This document shows, in pieces, positions 17,338 through 25,431 of a stretch of DNA of 64,000 bases. Position 1 is the first letter of the stretch. Each line of letters opens with the position of its first letter. The stretch spans positions 744,001 through 808,000 of the forward strand of contig LNEM01000030.1 in NCBI GenBank assembly GCA_001464955.1, in the 5' to 3' direction. The stretch comes from Rhizobiales bacterium Ga0077537. Lineage in GTDB: Bacteria > Pseudomonadota > Alphaproteobacteria > Rhizobiales > Hyphomicrobiaceae. A program made the translations under genes and the position numbers. Below the pieces are notes generated by a model. That model did not search any database and was not told the DNA's origin. It saw only the letters and a program-made list of their open reading frames with translations.

Positions 17338-18153
17338 ATGGCGGCACCCGCCCACCCACGACAATCGGCAGGCGATGCCCTGTCCCCGCTTCTCTCCGTT
17401 CGCGGCCTCACGCTGCGCTTCGGCAATGTGACGGCGCTCGATGGATTGGCGTTCGACGTCGCCCCCGCCGAGATCGTCGCCGTGATCGGCCCGAACGGAG
17501 CGGGAAAGACGACGCTCTTCGATTGCCTCTCGCGTCTCGCGACGCCGGACGCGGGCGAGGTCGCCTTCATGGGCCACGCGCTCCTCGCCGAGCCGGCGCA
17601 CCGCGTGGCGCACCTCGGCATCGGGCGGACGTTCCAGCAGGGTGCGCTGTTCGAGCGTCTGTCAGTGGCCGACAACCTCCGGCTTGGTCTTGATGGCCGT
17701 CACGCGTCGCGCGGCCTCGTGTCCGCCGCCTTGCGCCCCGCGCGCTGGCGTGACGCCGAAGCCACGAACGACGCGCGCGTCGCCCAACTGATGACGCTCT
17801 TCGCCCTCGCGCCCTACGCCGAACGGATGCCGCCGGAACTGCCGGTTCCGATCCGCCGCCGCGTCGAGATCGCGCGCGCCATGGCGGCGGCGCCGAAACT
17901 TCTGCTCCTCGACGAACCAGCCGCCGGCCTGAGCGCGAGCGAGGTCGCGGACTTGCGCACCCTTCTGCACGCCGTCCGCGCCCGGGAGGCAACAGCCATG
18001 CTGCTAGTGGAGCACAACGTGCCGTTCGTGATGAGCGTCGCCGACCGGGTCGTCGCAATCGATTGTGGCCGCAAGCTCGCGGAAGGTCCGCCCTCCGTCA
18101 TGGCGCGCCACCCGGACGTGGTGCGCGCCTACCTCGGGACGGAGATCGGCTGA
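17338..18153 (+). CDS. livG: Branched-chain amino acid-type ABC transporter, ATP-binding protein LivG, atypical signature
   Basis: A 271-residue ABC ATPase of the LivG type. Walker A (G-P-N-G-A-G-K-T-T), Walker B with catalytic glutamate (L-L-L-L-D-E-P) and the switch histidine (V-E-H-N) are present. The signature motif, normally L-S-Y-G-Q-Q or L-P-Y-G-x-Q in LivG, reads L-P-V-P-I-R at 168-173, so the conserved glycine and glutamine are lost. The ATG at 17338 follows an AAGGAGG site; longer in-frame extensions are rejected. It is the first gene of a five-gene importer and 3 bp ahead of livF. Symbol by homology; the true substrate is unknown. Confidence 0.9.
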   Translation: MAAPAHPRQSAGDALSPLLSVRGLTLRFGNVTALDGLAFDVAPAEIVAVIGPNGAGKTTLFDCLSRLATPDAGEVAFMGHALLAEPAHRVAHLGIGRTFQQGALFERLSVADNLRLGLDGRHASRGLVSAALRPARWRDAEATNDARVAQLMTLFALAPYAERMPPELPVPIRRRVEIARAMAAAPKLLLLDEPAAGLSASEVADLRTLLHAVRAREATAMLLVEHNVPFVMSVADRVVAIDCGRKLAEGPPSVMARHPDVVRAYLGTEIG

Positions 18154-18156
18154 ACG

Positions 18157-18870
18157 ATGCGTCGCCTTCTGGATGTCGAAGGGCTCAGTGTTTCCTATGC
18201 CGGCGCCCCGGCCCTGCACGACATTTCGCTCGTGGTTGCGGAAGGCTACGTGACGGCCCTCGTCGGCGCCAATGGCGCGGGCAAGACGACGACGCTCCGC
18301 GCCATCAGCAACATCATCCGCAAGACCGGTTCGGTCGTGTTCGACGGCCGCGAGATCGGCGCCCTCGCCCCTGATCGCATCGCGCGTCTCGGCGTGGCGC
18401 ATGTCCCCTCGGACCGCGGCACGTTTCGCGCGTTGACCGTGGACGAGAACCTGCGCGTCCCGACGGCTCTCTCTGGCAACCGCGCCGCCGAGCGCGACGA
18501 CCGCGAGCGTGTGCTCCACCACTTCCCCCGCTTGGCCGAGCGCCTCGGCCAGCGCGCCGGAACATTGTCGGGCGGCGAACAGCAAATGCTCGCCATCGCC
18601 CGCGCCCTGATGCTACGGCCCCGTCTCCTCATGCTCGACGAGCCGTCGTTCGGGCTCGCGCCGCGCGTGGTCGAGGAGGTGTTCGCCATCCTGCGGCGCA
18701 TTCGCGATGCCGACCGGATGTCCGTGCTGCTGGTGGAGCAGAACCTCGGCCTTGCCCTCGCCATCGCCGACCACGCAGTCGTTCTCGATGCAGGGCGCGT
18801 TGCGCTGGCTGGACTGCCGGATGAGGCGGGCCGCTTGCAGATCGTTCGCCGCGTGTATCTCGGAGCTTGA
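18157..18870 (+). CDS. livF: Branched-chain amino acid-type ABC transporter, ATP-binding protein LivF
   Basis: A 237-residue ABC ATPase of the LivF type with canonical motifs: Walker A G-A-N-G-A-G-K-T-T, signature L-S-G-G-E-Q-Q-M, Walker B L-L-M-L-D-E-P-S and the H-like switch replaced by V-E-Q-N, as is usual in LivF. It would pair with LivG to power the importer. Because LivG lacks a normal signature, the two ATP sites of the heterodimer are probably unequal. It starts 3 bp after livG and ends 6 bp before the first permease gene, fitting one transcript. Confidence 0.93.
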   Translation: MRRLLDVEGLSVSYAGAPALHDISLVVAEGYVTALVGANGAGKTTTLRAISNIIRKTGSVVFDGREIGALAPDRIARLGVAHVPSDRGTFRALTVDENLRVPTALSGNRAAERDDRERVLHHFPRLAERLGQRAGTLSGGEQQMLAIARALMLRPRLLMLDEPSFGLAPRVVEEVFAILRRIRDADRMSVLLVEQNLGLALAIADHAVVLDAGRVALAGLPDEAGRLQIVRRVYLGA

Positions 18871-18876
18871 CCGGCC

Positions 18877-19782
18877 GTGGAGCAACTCGTCCAGCAGCTG
18901 GCCGCGGGCCTGTCGAACGGCGCCATCTATGCCCTGATGGCGCTGGCCCTCGTGATGATCTTCGTCTCGACGAGCCACATCAATTTCGCGCAGGGCGAGA
19001 TGGCGATGTTCTCGACCTACCTCGCTTGGGCCGGCATGCAATCCGGGCTGTCGTTCTGGCCGGCGCTCGCCGTCACGGTCGCCGCGTCGTTCCTGATCGG
19101 CATCTCGGTCGAGCGGCTCGTCGTGCGTCCATTGCGCGACGCGCCCCACCTCTCGATCGTCGTCGTGTTCATCGCGCTGCTGGCTATTTTCCACGCCTTC
19201 GCGGGCGCGATCTGGGGCTTCGCGCTGAAAGCCGTACCGTCGCCGTTCGCGGACTGGACCGTTGTCTCGAACCCATATCTCGGACCACACCAGCTCGGCA
19301 TGCTGGCCGTCACGGGCATGATGCTGGCAGCGATCCTCGCGTTCTTTCGCTGCACTCGCCTTGGGCTCGCGATGCGCGCGGCTGCCGAAAACCCGACGTC
19401 GGCGCGCTTGAGCGGTATACCGGTCGACACCCTGCTCGCCTTGGGCTGGGGCATGGCCGCCGGCATCGGCGCCGTCGCCGGCTGTCTCGTCGCCCCCGTT
19501 CTCTACCTCGAGCCCGGCATGATGTCGGGTGTGCTCCTCTACGGCTTCGCGGCGGCGCTGGTCGGCGGCATCTCGAACCCGGCCGGCGCGGTGGCTGGTG
19601 GGTTCATCGTCGGCATCGTCGAGAACCTCGTCGCGTTTCTCGGCGCGCGTTTCGAGGCGGCGACGGGCATCTACGTTTTCGGAACCGGCGAGAAGCTGAC
19701 CCTGGCCCTCGTCATCATCGTCGCGATGCTGGTGGTGAAGCCGGGCGGCCTCTTCTCCGGCCATCGTCGGGAGCGCGCCTGA
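18877..19782 (+). CDS. livH: Branched-chain amino acid-type ABC transporter permease LivH
   Basis: A 301-residue polytopic inner-membrane permease of the LivH family with about eight hydrophobic helices. Family motifs are the N-terminal G-L-S-N-G-A-I-Y-A-L-M-A-L-A-L-V and the I-N-F-A-Q-G-E-M-A-M segment, and the cytoplasmic coupling region R-A-A-A-E-N-P-T-S-A-R-L-S-G-I. The start is GTG, 6 bp after livF. The stop is followed by the livM ATG within 3 bp. Together with LivM it forms the transmembrane channel; substrate specificity depends on the binding protein encoded at the end of the cluster. Confidence 0.93.
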   Translation: MEQLVQQLAAGLSNGAIYALMALALVMIFVSTSHINFAQGEMAMFSTYLAWAGMQSGLSFWPALAVTVAASFLIGISVERLVVRPLRDAPHLSIVVVFIALLAIFHAFAGAIWGFALKAVPSPFADWTVVSNPYLGPHQLGMLAVTGMMLAAILAFFRCTRLGLAMRAAAENPTSARLSGIPVDTLLALGWGMAAGIGAVAGCLVAPVLYLEPGMMSGVLLYGFAAALVGGISNPAGAVAGGFIVGIVENLVAFLGARFEAATGIYVFGTGEKLTLALVIIVAMLVVKPGGLFSGHRRERA

Positions 19783-19785
19783 GCC

Positions 19786-20859
19786 ATGAGCGCGCCCTCC
19801 CATATTGAACGCCCCGCCATCACCGCCCATCCGTTGCTGACGGGAGCCGCAGCCATCGCCGGCGCTCTCGCGCTCGCGGCCGGCTCCGAGGCCACCGGTA
19901 TCGTCGCGAGCTACACGTTTCTCCACCTGTCGCTCGCGCTCGTGATGGGCATCGCCGTGCTCGGCCTCAACGTGGTGACGGGCTATGCGGGTCAGATCTC
20001 ACTTGGCCACGGCGCGTTCTTCGCCATCGGCGCTTATGCCATGGCGATGGCGGTTGGCCACGCAGCGGCGCCGATCTGGATCGCCCTGCCCTTGGCGGCC
20101 ATCGTGTGCTTCTGCGCAGGTTTTGCGTTTGCCCGCCCGATCCTGCGGCTGGAGGGCCCCTATCTCGCGCTGGCGACGTTCGCGCTCGCGATCGCGGTAC
20201 CTCAGGCGCTCAAGTACCGCCACCTCGAGCCGCTGACGGGCGGAGCCACCGGGCTCCACTTCGTCAAGCCGGACGCGCCGTTCGGGCTGCCCCTGTCGCC
20301 GGATCGGTGGCTGTTCGTGCTCGTCGTGGTCGTCGCTGTGGTGGCGTTCGGCCTCGTGCGCAACGTCGTCCAAAGCGGCTTCGGTCGCAGCATGATGGCG
20401 ATCCGGGAGAACGAGACCGCCGCCCGGGCGCTGGGCATCGACACGGCGCGCGTGAAAGGCCTCGCGTTCGCGCTTTCGGCGGCGGTCACGGGCGTGGCGG
20501 GCGCACTCCACGCGCTGCTCTTCGAGTTCGTCTCGCCCGACAGCTACCGCTTCGACCTCTCGCTCGCGATCTTCGTCGGCGGCGTGGTCGGCGGCATTGC
20601 CACGCTGCCCGGCGCGCTTGTGGGCGGAGCGTTCGTGCATCTGGTCCACCGCTACGCCGACGCGGTCGCCCGGGCGCTGTCGGACACGTTCGATCTGCCG
20701 CTGACACTTCAGCCCGCCATGATATATGGCGTCGTCCTGATCTGCCTCGTCTACCTCGCGCCCTCCGGCATCTATGGCGCCGCCCGCGAAATGGTCCGGC
20801 GCTGGTGGATGTCGCGACCGAACGCCGGCCGGAAACCCGCCGCACCCAACGCCCCTTGA
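19786..20859 (+). CDS. livM: Branched-chain amino acid-type ABC transporter permease LivM
   Basis: A 357-residue permease of the LivM family with about ten hydrophobic segments. Recognisable motifs are G-L-N-V-V-T-G-Y-A-G-Q-I-S-L-G-H-G-A-F-F-A-I-G (split over one helix) and the coupling helix A-I-R-E-N-E-T-A-A-R-A-L-G-I-D. It begins 3 bp after livH and ends 19 bp before the binding-protein gene. The C terminus carries a short basic/proline tail. It is the second channel subunit. Confidence 0.93.
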   Translation: MSAPSHIERPAITAHPLLTGAAAIAGALALAAGSEATGIVASYTFLHLSLALVMGIAVLGLNVVTGYAGQISLGHGAFFAIGAYAMAMAVGHAAAPIWIALPLAAIVCFCAGFAFARPILRLEGPYLALATFALAIAVPQALKYRHLEPLTGGATGLHFVKPDAPFGLPLSPDRWLFVLVVVVAVVAFGLVRNVVQSGFGRSMMAIRENETAARALGIDTARVKGLAFALSAAVTGVAGALHALLFEFVSPDSYRFDLSLAIFVGGVVGGIATLPGALVGGAFVHLVHRYADAVARALSDTFDLPLTLQPAMIYGVVLICLVYLAPSGIYGAAREMVRRWWMSRPNAGRKPAAPNAP

Positions 20860-20878
20860 GCTGGAACGCGCCCCACCG

Positions 20879-22102
20879 ATGACCTCACGCTCCTTTCGCC
20901 TCCAGGCGCTCGCTGTTCTGGCAGCCGTCCTTTCGTGCCCCGTCTGGGCGCGGGCCGAGAAATCCTATGATCCCGGCGCCAGCGACACCGAAATCCGCAT
21001 CGGCAATACGAGCCCCTATTCCGGGCCGGCCTCGGCCTACGGCAACATCGGCCGCACCATCGAGGCCGTGTTCCGGATGGCGAACGACGCCGGTGGCGTG
21101 AACGGGCGACGTCTCACGTTCCTCACCTACGACGATGCCTACGCGCCGCCCCGCGCCCTCGAGATGACGCGCCGGCTGGTCGAGGAGGACAACGTCCTCG
21201 TCGTCTTCCAGACCCTCGGCACGGCGCCGAACTCCGCCATTCATCGCTACTTGAACACGAAGCAGGTGCCGCAGCTCTTCGTGGCGTCCGGCGCGACGAA
21301 GTGGGGCCAGCCGAAGGCCTTTCCGTGGACCATCGGCCTGCAACCGAGCTACGCCACCGAGGCCGCCGTCTACGCGCGCCACATCCTCGCCAACGTGCCG
21401 GAGCCCCGCATCGGCATCCTGATGCAGAACGACGACTACGGCCGGGACTATCTCGCGGGCTTCATGGCGGGCCTCGGCGAGGCGAACCAGCGGCTCGTCG
21501 TTTTGCGCGCCACCTACGAGACGACGGATCCGACGGTCGACAGCCAGATCATCGCGTTGAAGGGCTCGGGCGCCAACGTGTTCTTCAACATCACGACGCC
21601 GAAGTTTGCAGCCCAGGCGATCCGCAAGGCGGCCGAGATCGGCTGGCGTCCGGCGCACTATCTGAATGGCGTCTCGGCGTCGTTCGCCACTGTGTTCAAG
21701 CCCGCCGGGCTCGACGCGTCGCAAGGCATCATCCTGGCGCTCTACCGCAAGGATGTGACCGATCCCCAGTGGCATGACGCACCCGATGTGCAGGCGTGGC
21801 GCGCCTTCATGGCCCGGTACATGCCGGGCGCCGATCCCGCCGACGACGGCCACAACTACGGCTACATGGCCGCTCACGTGCTGCTCGAGGTGCTGCGCAA
21901 GTCGGGCGACGACCTGACCCGCGCCAACATCATGCGGCAGGCGGCGAGCCTGAAACAGTTCGCTGCCCCGCTGCTCTTGCCAGGCGTCACCCTCACCACC
22001 GGCCGCGACGACTTCTTCCCCATCGAATCCGTGCGCCTTGGACGGGTCAAGGGCCAGTCGTTCGAGCTGTTCGGCGACGTGATCTCCGTCGAAAATCGCT
22101 AG
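20879..22102 (+). CDS. ABC transporter substrate-binding protein, LivK-type
   Basis: A 407-residue periplasmic binding protein of the type I fold (Leu/Ile/Val family). A signal peptide covers about residues 1-25 (A-R-A then E-K-S). The mature part opens with T-E-I-R-I-G-N-T-S-P-Y-S-G-P-A-S-A-Y-G, the usual start of this family. Longer N termini run through the livM tail and are rejected. Homologues bind amino acids but also many other small polar compounds such as amides, urea and aromatic acids, so leucine/isoleucine/valine transport should not be assumed. The divergent aspartate dehydrogenase hints at an amino-acid-type substrate, by inference only. Confidence 0.9.
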   Translation: MTSRSFRLQALAVLAAVLSCPVWARAEKSYDPGASDTEIRIGNTSPYSGPASAYGNIGRTIEAVFRMANDAGGVNGRRLTFLTYDDAYAPPRALEMTRRLVEEDNVLVVFQTLGTAPNSAIHRYLNTKQVPQLFVASGATKWGQPKAFPWTIGLQPSYATEAAVYARHILANVPEPRIGILMQNDDYGRDYLAGFMAGLGEANQRLVVLRATYETTDPTVDSQIIALKGSGANVFFNITTPKFAAQAIRKAAEIGWRPAHYLNGVSASFATVFKPAGLDASQGIILALYRKDVTDPQWHDAPDVQAWRAFMARYMPGADPADDGHNYGYMAAHVLLEVLRKSGDDLTRANIMRQAASLKQFAAPLLLPGVTLTTGRDDFFPIESVRLGRVKGQSFELFGDVISVENR

Positions 22103-22135
22103 CGCGCGGAGGCGGGGTCCGCTCATGATGCGCGC

Positions 22136-22152
22136 GCGCCGTCCGACGGCGC
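22136..22152. repeat. 17-base GC-rich dyad between livK and the MATE gene
   Basis: GCGCCGTC at 22136-22143 and GACGGCGC at 22145-22152 are perfect reverse complements with one base between. As RNA it would form a six-pair hairpin with a five-base loop. No T run follows. It may weaken read-through from the importer operon into the MATE gene, or be a regulator site. Confidence 0.3.
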
Positions 22153-22185
22153 ACGACGCGCCTCCAGATGTGGAACGAGTCCGGC

Positions 22186-23586
22186 ATGAATGACGCCACG
22201 CCGCGCACGCCGGGACCAGACCCCTCCAAACCGGCCTCACGCGCCAATCCGCTGGTCGATGGCCCGATCCTGCCGACGCTCGTCGGGCTGGCGTGGCCCA
22301 ACATGATCGCGCTGTCGACGCAGTCGATCGCCGTCGTGGCCGAGACGAGCTTCATCGGCATGATCGGCACCGAGGCACTGGCCGCCATGGCGCTGGTGTT
22401 CCCTACGATCGCGCTCACGCAGATGATGTCGGCGGGCGCCATGGGGGGTGGCGTCTCGTCGGCGATATCGAGAGCGCTCGGTGCCGGCAACGAGGTGCGC
22501 GCCCGCACACTCGCCCTGCATGCGCTCGCGATCGGCGTCACGGTCGGGATCGCGATGTCACTCATCTTCTTTTCATTTCGCGCGCCGCTCTTCGCATTGC
22601 TGGGCGGCAAGGGCACGGTTCTGACATTGGCGGTGCAATACGCAGGCGCCTTCTTCTCCGGCGCGCTGGCGGTCTGGGTCTTCAACACGCTCGTCTCGGT
22701 CGTGCGCGGCACGGGCAACATGCGCCTGTCGTCTGCGAGCGTGATCACCGTTGCCGCCATCCAGATCGTGCTCGGTGCCATCCTCTCGCTCGGCCTGCTG
22801 GGCGCGCCGCGCCTCGGGCTTGTAGGGATCGCGCTGGGTCAGGTGACGGCTCATGCGCTGGGGGCAATCGCTCTCTTGTGGCACTTGACCAGCGGCGGCG
22901 CCCGCCTTCGCCTTGGCTTCGCCGGTGCGCGACCCGACCCGGCCATGTTCTTCGACATCCTGAAGGTCGGCGCGGTGGCGTGCCTGTCGCCCATCCAGTC
23001 GATCCTCGTCGTCGTGATCCTGGCGCGGCTCGCGGCGGACTACGGCACCACCGCGCTCGCGGGCTTCGGCATCGGAATACGCCTCGAGCTGCTGCTGGTC
23101 CCGATCGCCTTTGCGATCGGCGTCGCGTGCGTGCCCATGGTCGGCATGGCGATCGGCGCCGGACTGATCGACCGCGCCCGCCGTGTCGCCTGGACAGGCG
23201 CGACGCTGGCCGGCGCGCTGATCGGAAGCATCGGCATTCTCGTGGCCTGGCAGCCGTGGCTGTGGGGTCGCATCTTCACGGCCGACGCCGCGGTTCTGGG
23301 CGCTGTCGATACCTATCTCGGTATCGCCGGCCTGGGCTTTCCCGCCTACGGCTTCGGCCTCTGCCTCTATTTCGCGTCACAGGGTTCGGGCAGAATTCTC
23401 GGCCCTGTGCTGGGCAACACGGTGCGCCTTGCGGTCGTGCTTGCCGGCGGTTGGCTTCTGGTGCGCCACCAGGGCTCGTTCGCCGCCCTCGCGTGGCTGA
23501 TCGCGGCCGCGATGCTCGCCTACGGCTGCGCCACGGCCTTCTTCGTCTGGATGACGCGCTGGGGACCGCGCCCCACCCGCACCTGA
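22186..23586 (+). CDS. MATE family efflux transporter
   Basis: A 466-residue exporter of the MATE (multidrug and toxin extrusion) family, which uses a sodium or proton gradient to expel cationic compounds. About twelve hydrophobic helices are visible in two six-helix halves; the first half contains P-T-L-V-G-L-A-W-P-N-M-I and the second P-I-Q-S-I-L-V-V-V. The ATG at 22186 is chosen because GGAACGAG lies about eight bases upstream; an ATG at 22168 would add six residues. It follows the importer genes on the same strand after 83 bp, but no shared function is evident. Confidence 0.92.
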   Translation: MNDATPRTPGPDPSKPASRANPLVDGPILPTLVGLAWPNMIALSTQSIAVVAETSFIGMIGTEALAAMALVFPTIALTQMMSAGAMGGGVSSAISRALGAGNEVRARTLALHALAIGVTVGIAMSLIFFSFRAPLFALLGGKGTVLTLAVQYAGAFFSGALAVWVFNTLVSVVRGTGNMRLSSASVITVAAIQIVLGAILSLGLLGAPRLGLVGIALGQVTAHALGAIALLWHLTSGGARLRLGFAGARPDPAMFFDILKVGAVACLSPIQSILVVVILARLAADYGTTALAGFGIGIRLELLLVPIAFAIGVACVPMVGMAIGAGLIDRARRVAWTGATLAGALIGSIGILVAWQPWLWGRIFTADAAVLGAVDTYLGIAGLGFPAYGFGLCLYFASQGSGRILGPVLGNTVRLAVVLAGGWLLVRHQGSFAALAWLIAAAMLAYGCATAFFVWMTRWGPRPTRT

Positions 23587-23593
23587 TGACCCG

Positions 23594-24826
23594 TCACACG
23601 TCGAGGCTCCGCCCCGTGCGGACCGGCAGGCTTTCGAGGCCCCGCGCGATGAGCGAGTCGTGCCACACGGGCGGTGCTGATCCGACCGCGAGATCCGGGA
23701 ACCTCTGGAACAGCCGCGGCAACGCGATCCGGGCCTCGAGGCGGGCGAGCTGCGCGCCGACGCAGAAATGCGCGCCCTGTCCGAACGTCAGATGCCGGTT
23801 CGGCTGCCGGCCGAGATCGAGCCGATCCGGCATCTCGAACTGGCGCGGATCGCGATTGGCCGCGTTGATCATCGCGAACACGCGGTCGCCCTGCTTCAGG
23901 CGCTTGCCGCCGACCTCGTGATCGGCCCTGACCACGCGGCTCATCGAGTTCGACGGCCCGTCGAAGCGGAGAAACTCCTCGATCGACGTCCCCGCGCTGT
24001 CGGGCTCCGCCACGAACCGGTCCCGCGCCTCTGGATCGCGCAGCAGCATCAGGGTCGAGTTCGACAGCAGGTTGGTCGTCGTCTCGTGCCCGGCGAACAG
24101 AAGCAGCATGGCCGTGGCGACGAGTTCGTCCTCGCTGAGCTTGTCGTCCTGATCCCGCGCCGTGATGAGCAGGCTGAGAAGATCGTTGCCGGGCGCGGCC
24201 CGCCGCTCCTCGATGAGCTGGCGGAACAGCGCCGCCATCGCGCCCGCGCCACGCCGTGCCCGCTCGTACTTGTCGGTGATGTCCCGGGCCGAGAACAGGA
24301 ACGTCATGATGTCGTCGGACCAGTGCTTGATGTCGGCGAGGTGCTGCTCCGGTACGTCCATGATCCGCATGATGACGCGGGCCGGGAGCTGCATGGTGAG
24401 ATCGGCGACGAGATCGGTCTCGCAGGGCCCCTTTTTCGCAAGGTCGTCGATCAGCCGTTCGCTGATCTCGTCGATGACGGGGCGCCAGCCGGTGATCGTC
24501 CCCGGCAGGAACGCTTTGGAAACAAGCGCCCGGACGCGCGTATGCCCCGGCGGATCCCGGAACACGATCCACAGCGAAAGATAGCGCATCACCTCGGCGA
24601 GGATCGAGCGGCCGGGCTCGGCGAGCGTCGCGTAGAACGGTGTCAGGCGGTCGGGCGACATCTCGTCGGCGGTCGCGAGCGCCCGTGCCACGTCGTCGTA
24701 TCGGGTCAGCACCCACGACTTGAGCGCCGGGCTCCAGTGCACCGGATCGCGCTCGCGCAATTCCGAAAACTGCGGATAGGGGTTGGCGCGGACATCGGGA
24801 GCGCTCGGCGTATAGGTGAGGGTCAT
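23594..24826 (-). CDS. Cytochrome P450
   Basis: A 410-residue soluble bacterial cytochrome P450. All diagnostic motifs are present: D-P-P-x-H-T-x-x-R (about 91-99), the oxygen-activating A-G-H-E-T-T (245-250), E284-x-x-R287 in E-F-L-R, and the heme ligand loop F-G-Q-G-A-H-F-C-V-G with C355. The class matches CYP enzymes that hydroxylate terpenoids, fatty acids or aromatics; the substrate is unknown. No ferredoxin or reductase gene is adjacent, so electrons must come from elsewhere. The ATG at 24826 has a GAGGA site about 12 bases upstream, while the alternative ATG at 24838 abuts that site directly. It is convergent with the MATE gene (7 bp). Confidence 0.95.
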   Translation of the reverse strand: MTLTYTPSAPDVRANPYPQFSELRERDPVHWSPALKSWVLTRYDDVARALATADEMSPDRLTPFYATLAEPGRSILAEVMRYLSLWIVFRDPPGHTRVRALVSKAFLPGTITGWRPVIDEISERLIDDLAKKGPCETDLVADLTMQLPARVIMRIMDVPEQHLADIKHWSDDIMTFLFSARDITDKYERARRGAGAMAALFRQLIEERRAAPGNDLLSLLITARDQDDKLSEDELVATAMLLLFAGHETTTNLLSNSTLMLLRDPEARDRFVAEPDSAGTSIEEFLRFDGPSNSMSRVVRADHEVGGKRLKQGDRVFAMINAANRDPRQFEMPDRLDLGRQPNRHLTFGQGAHFCVGAQLARLEARIALPRLFQRFPDLAVGSAPPVWHDSLIARGLESLPVRTGRSLDV

Positions 24827-24972
24827 TGTCGGAAACATTCCTCGATCTGGCGCACCTCTACCGGACGCCGATCCTAAGCCGGAGGTTAGGCCGCAGCAGG
24901 CGGTTGCTCAAGATCAACGCGTCGCAAGGGCATCACCCTACGCTGCATGCGGTCTGGGCCGGGAGGATGCCG

Positions 24973-25299
24973 ATGCTTCGCAACGACTTCAAGACCACCG
25001 GTGCGTCTGCTCTCGTCAGGCGGCTGGCCTCGCTCGCCCTTCTCGTGGCGGTCGCGATCGGGGGTGCCGCAGTGCCCGGCCACGCCGACGAACTCTGGGA
25101 AAGCACACTGCGCCTGCAACTTATGGACGAGAGGAAATGCCAGCTCGAACGGCTGGTCTTCGTTCGCGAGCTTCCGGCACCTCAACTCGGCGCCATCGAA
25201 GGCCGGGCCCGCTGCGCCGACGGCCGCGAGTTCGACTTCACGCGTGCCAAGGCCCATCAGAAGTTCGACATCCGCCTTTGCATGCCGACGGTCTGCTGA
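24973..25299 (+). CDS. Small secreted hypothetical protein
   Basis: A 108-residue protein of unknown function. The first 37 or so residues form a signal peptide (basic start, hydrophobic core L-A-L-L-V-A-V-A-I, cleavage near G-H-A). The mature part is about 70 residues and has four cysteines, enough for two disulfides: one near M-D-E-R-K-C, one in A-R-C-A-D-G, and two in the C-terminal L-C-M-P-T-V-C. I choose the ATG at 24973 because GGGAGG lies six bases upstream; an ATG at 24967 is too close to that site. It is divergent from the P450 gene. Confidence 0.65.
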   Translation: MLRNDFKTTGASALVRRLASLALLVAVAIGGAAVPGHADELWESTLRLQLMDERKCQLERLVFVRELPAPQLGAIEGRARCADGREFDFTRAKAHQKFDIRLCMPTVC

Positions 25300-25431
25300 A
25301 CGCCCGCCGTCGTTCGTTGCGCTCTCCCCCTGAACCGATCAATATGCGCCCGCTCCGCGATGGGGGTGGCACCGTGCGCGGTTTGCCGTTCTTTCGCGGT
25401 GTTTCGACACGTGGATCGGGATTGGGACGTC

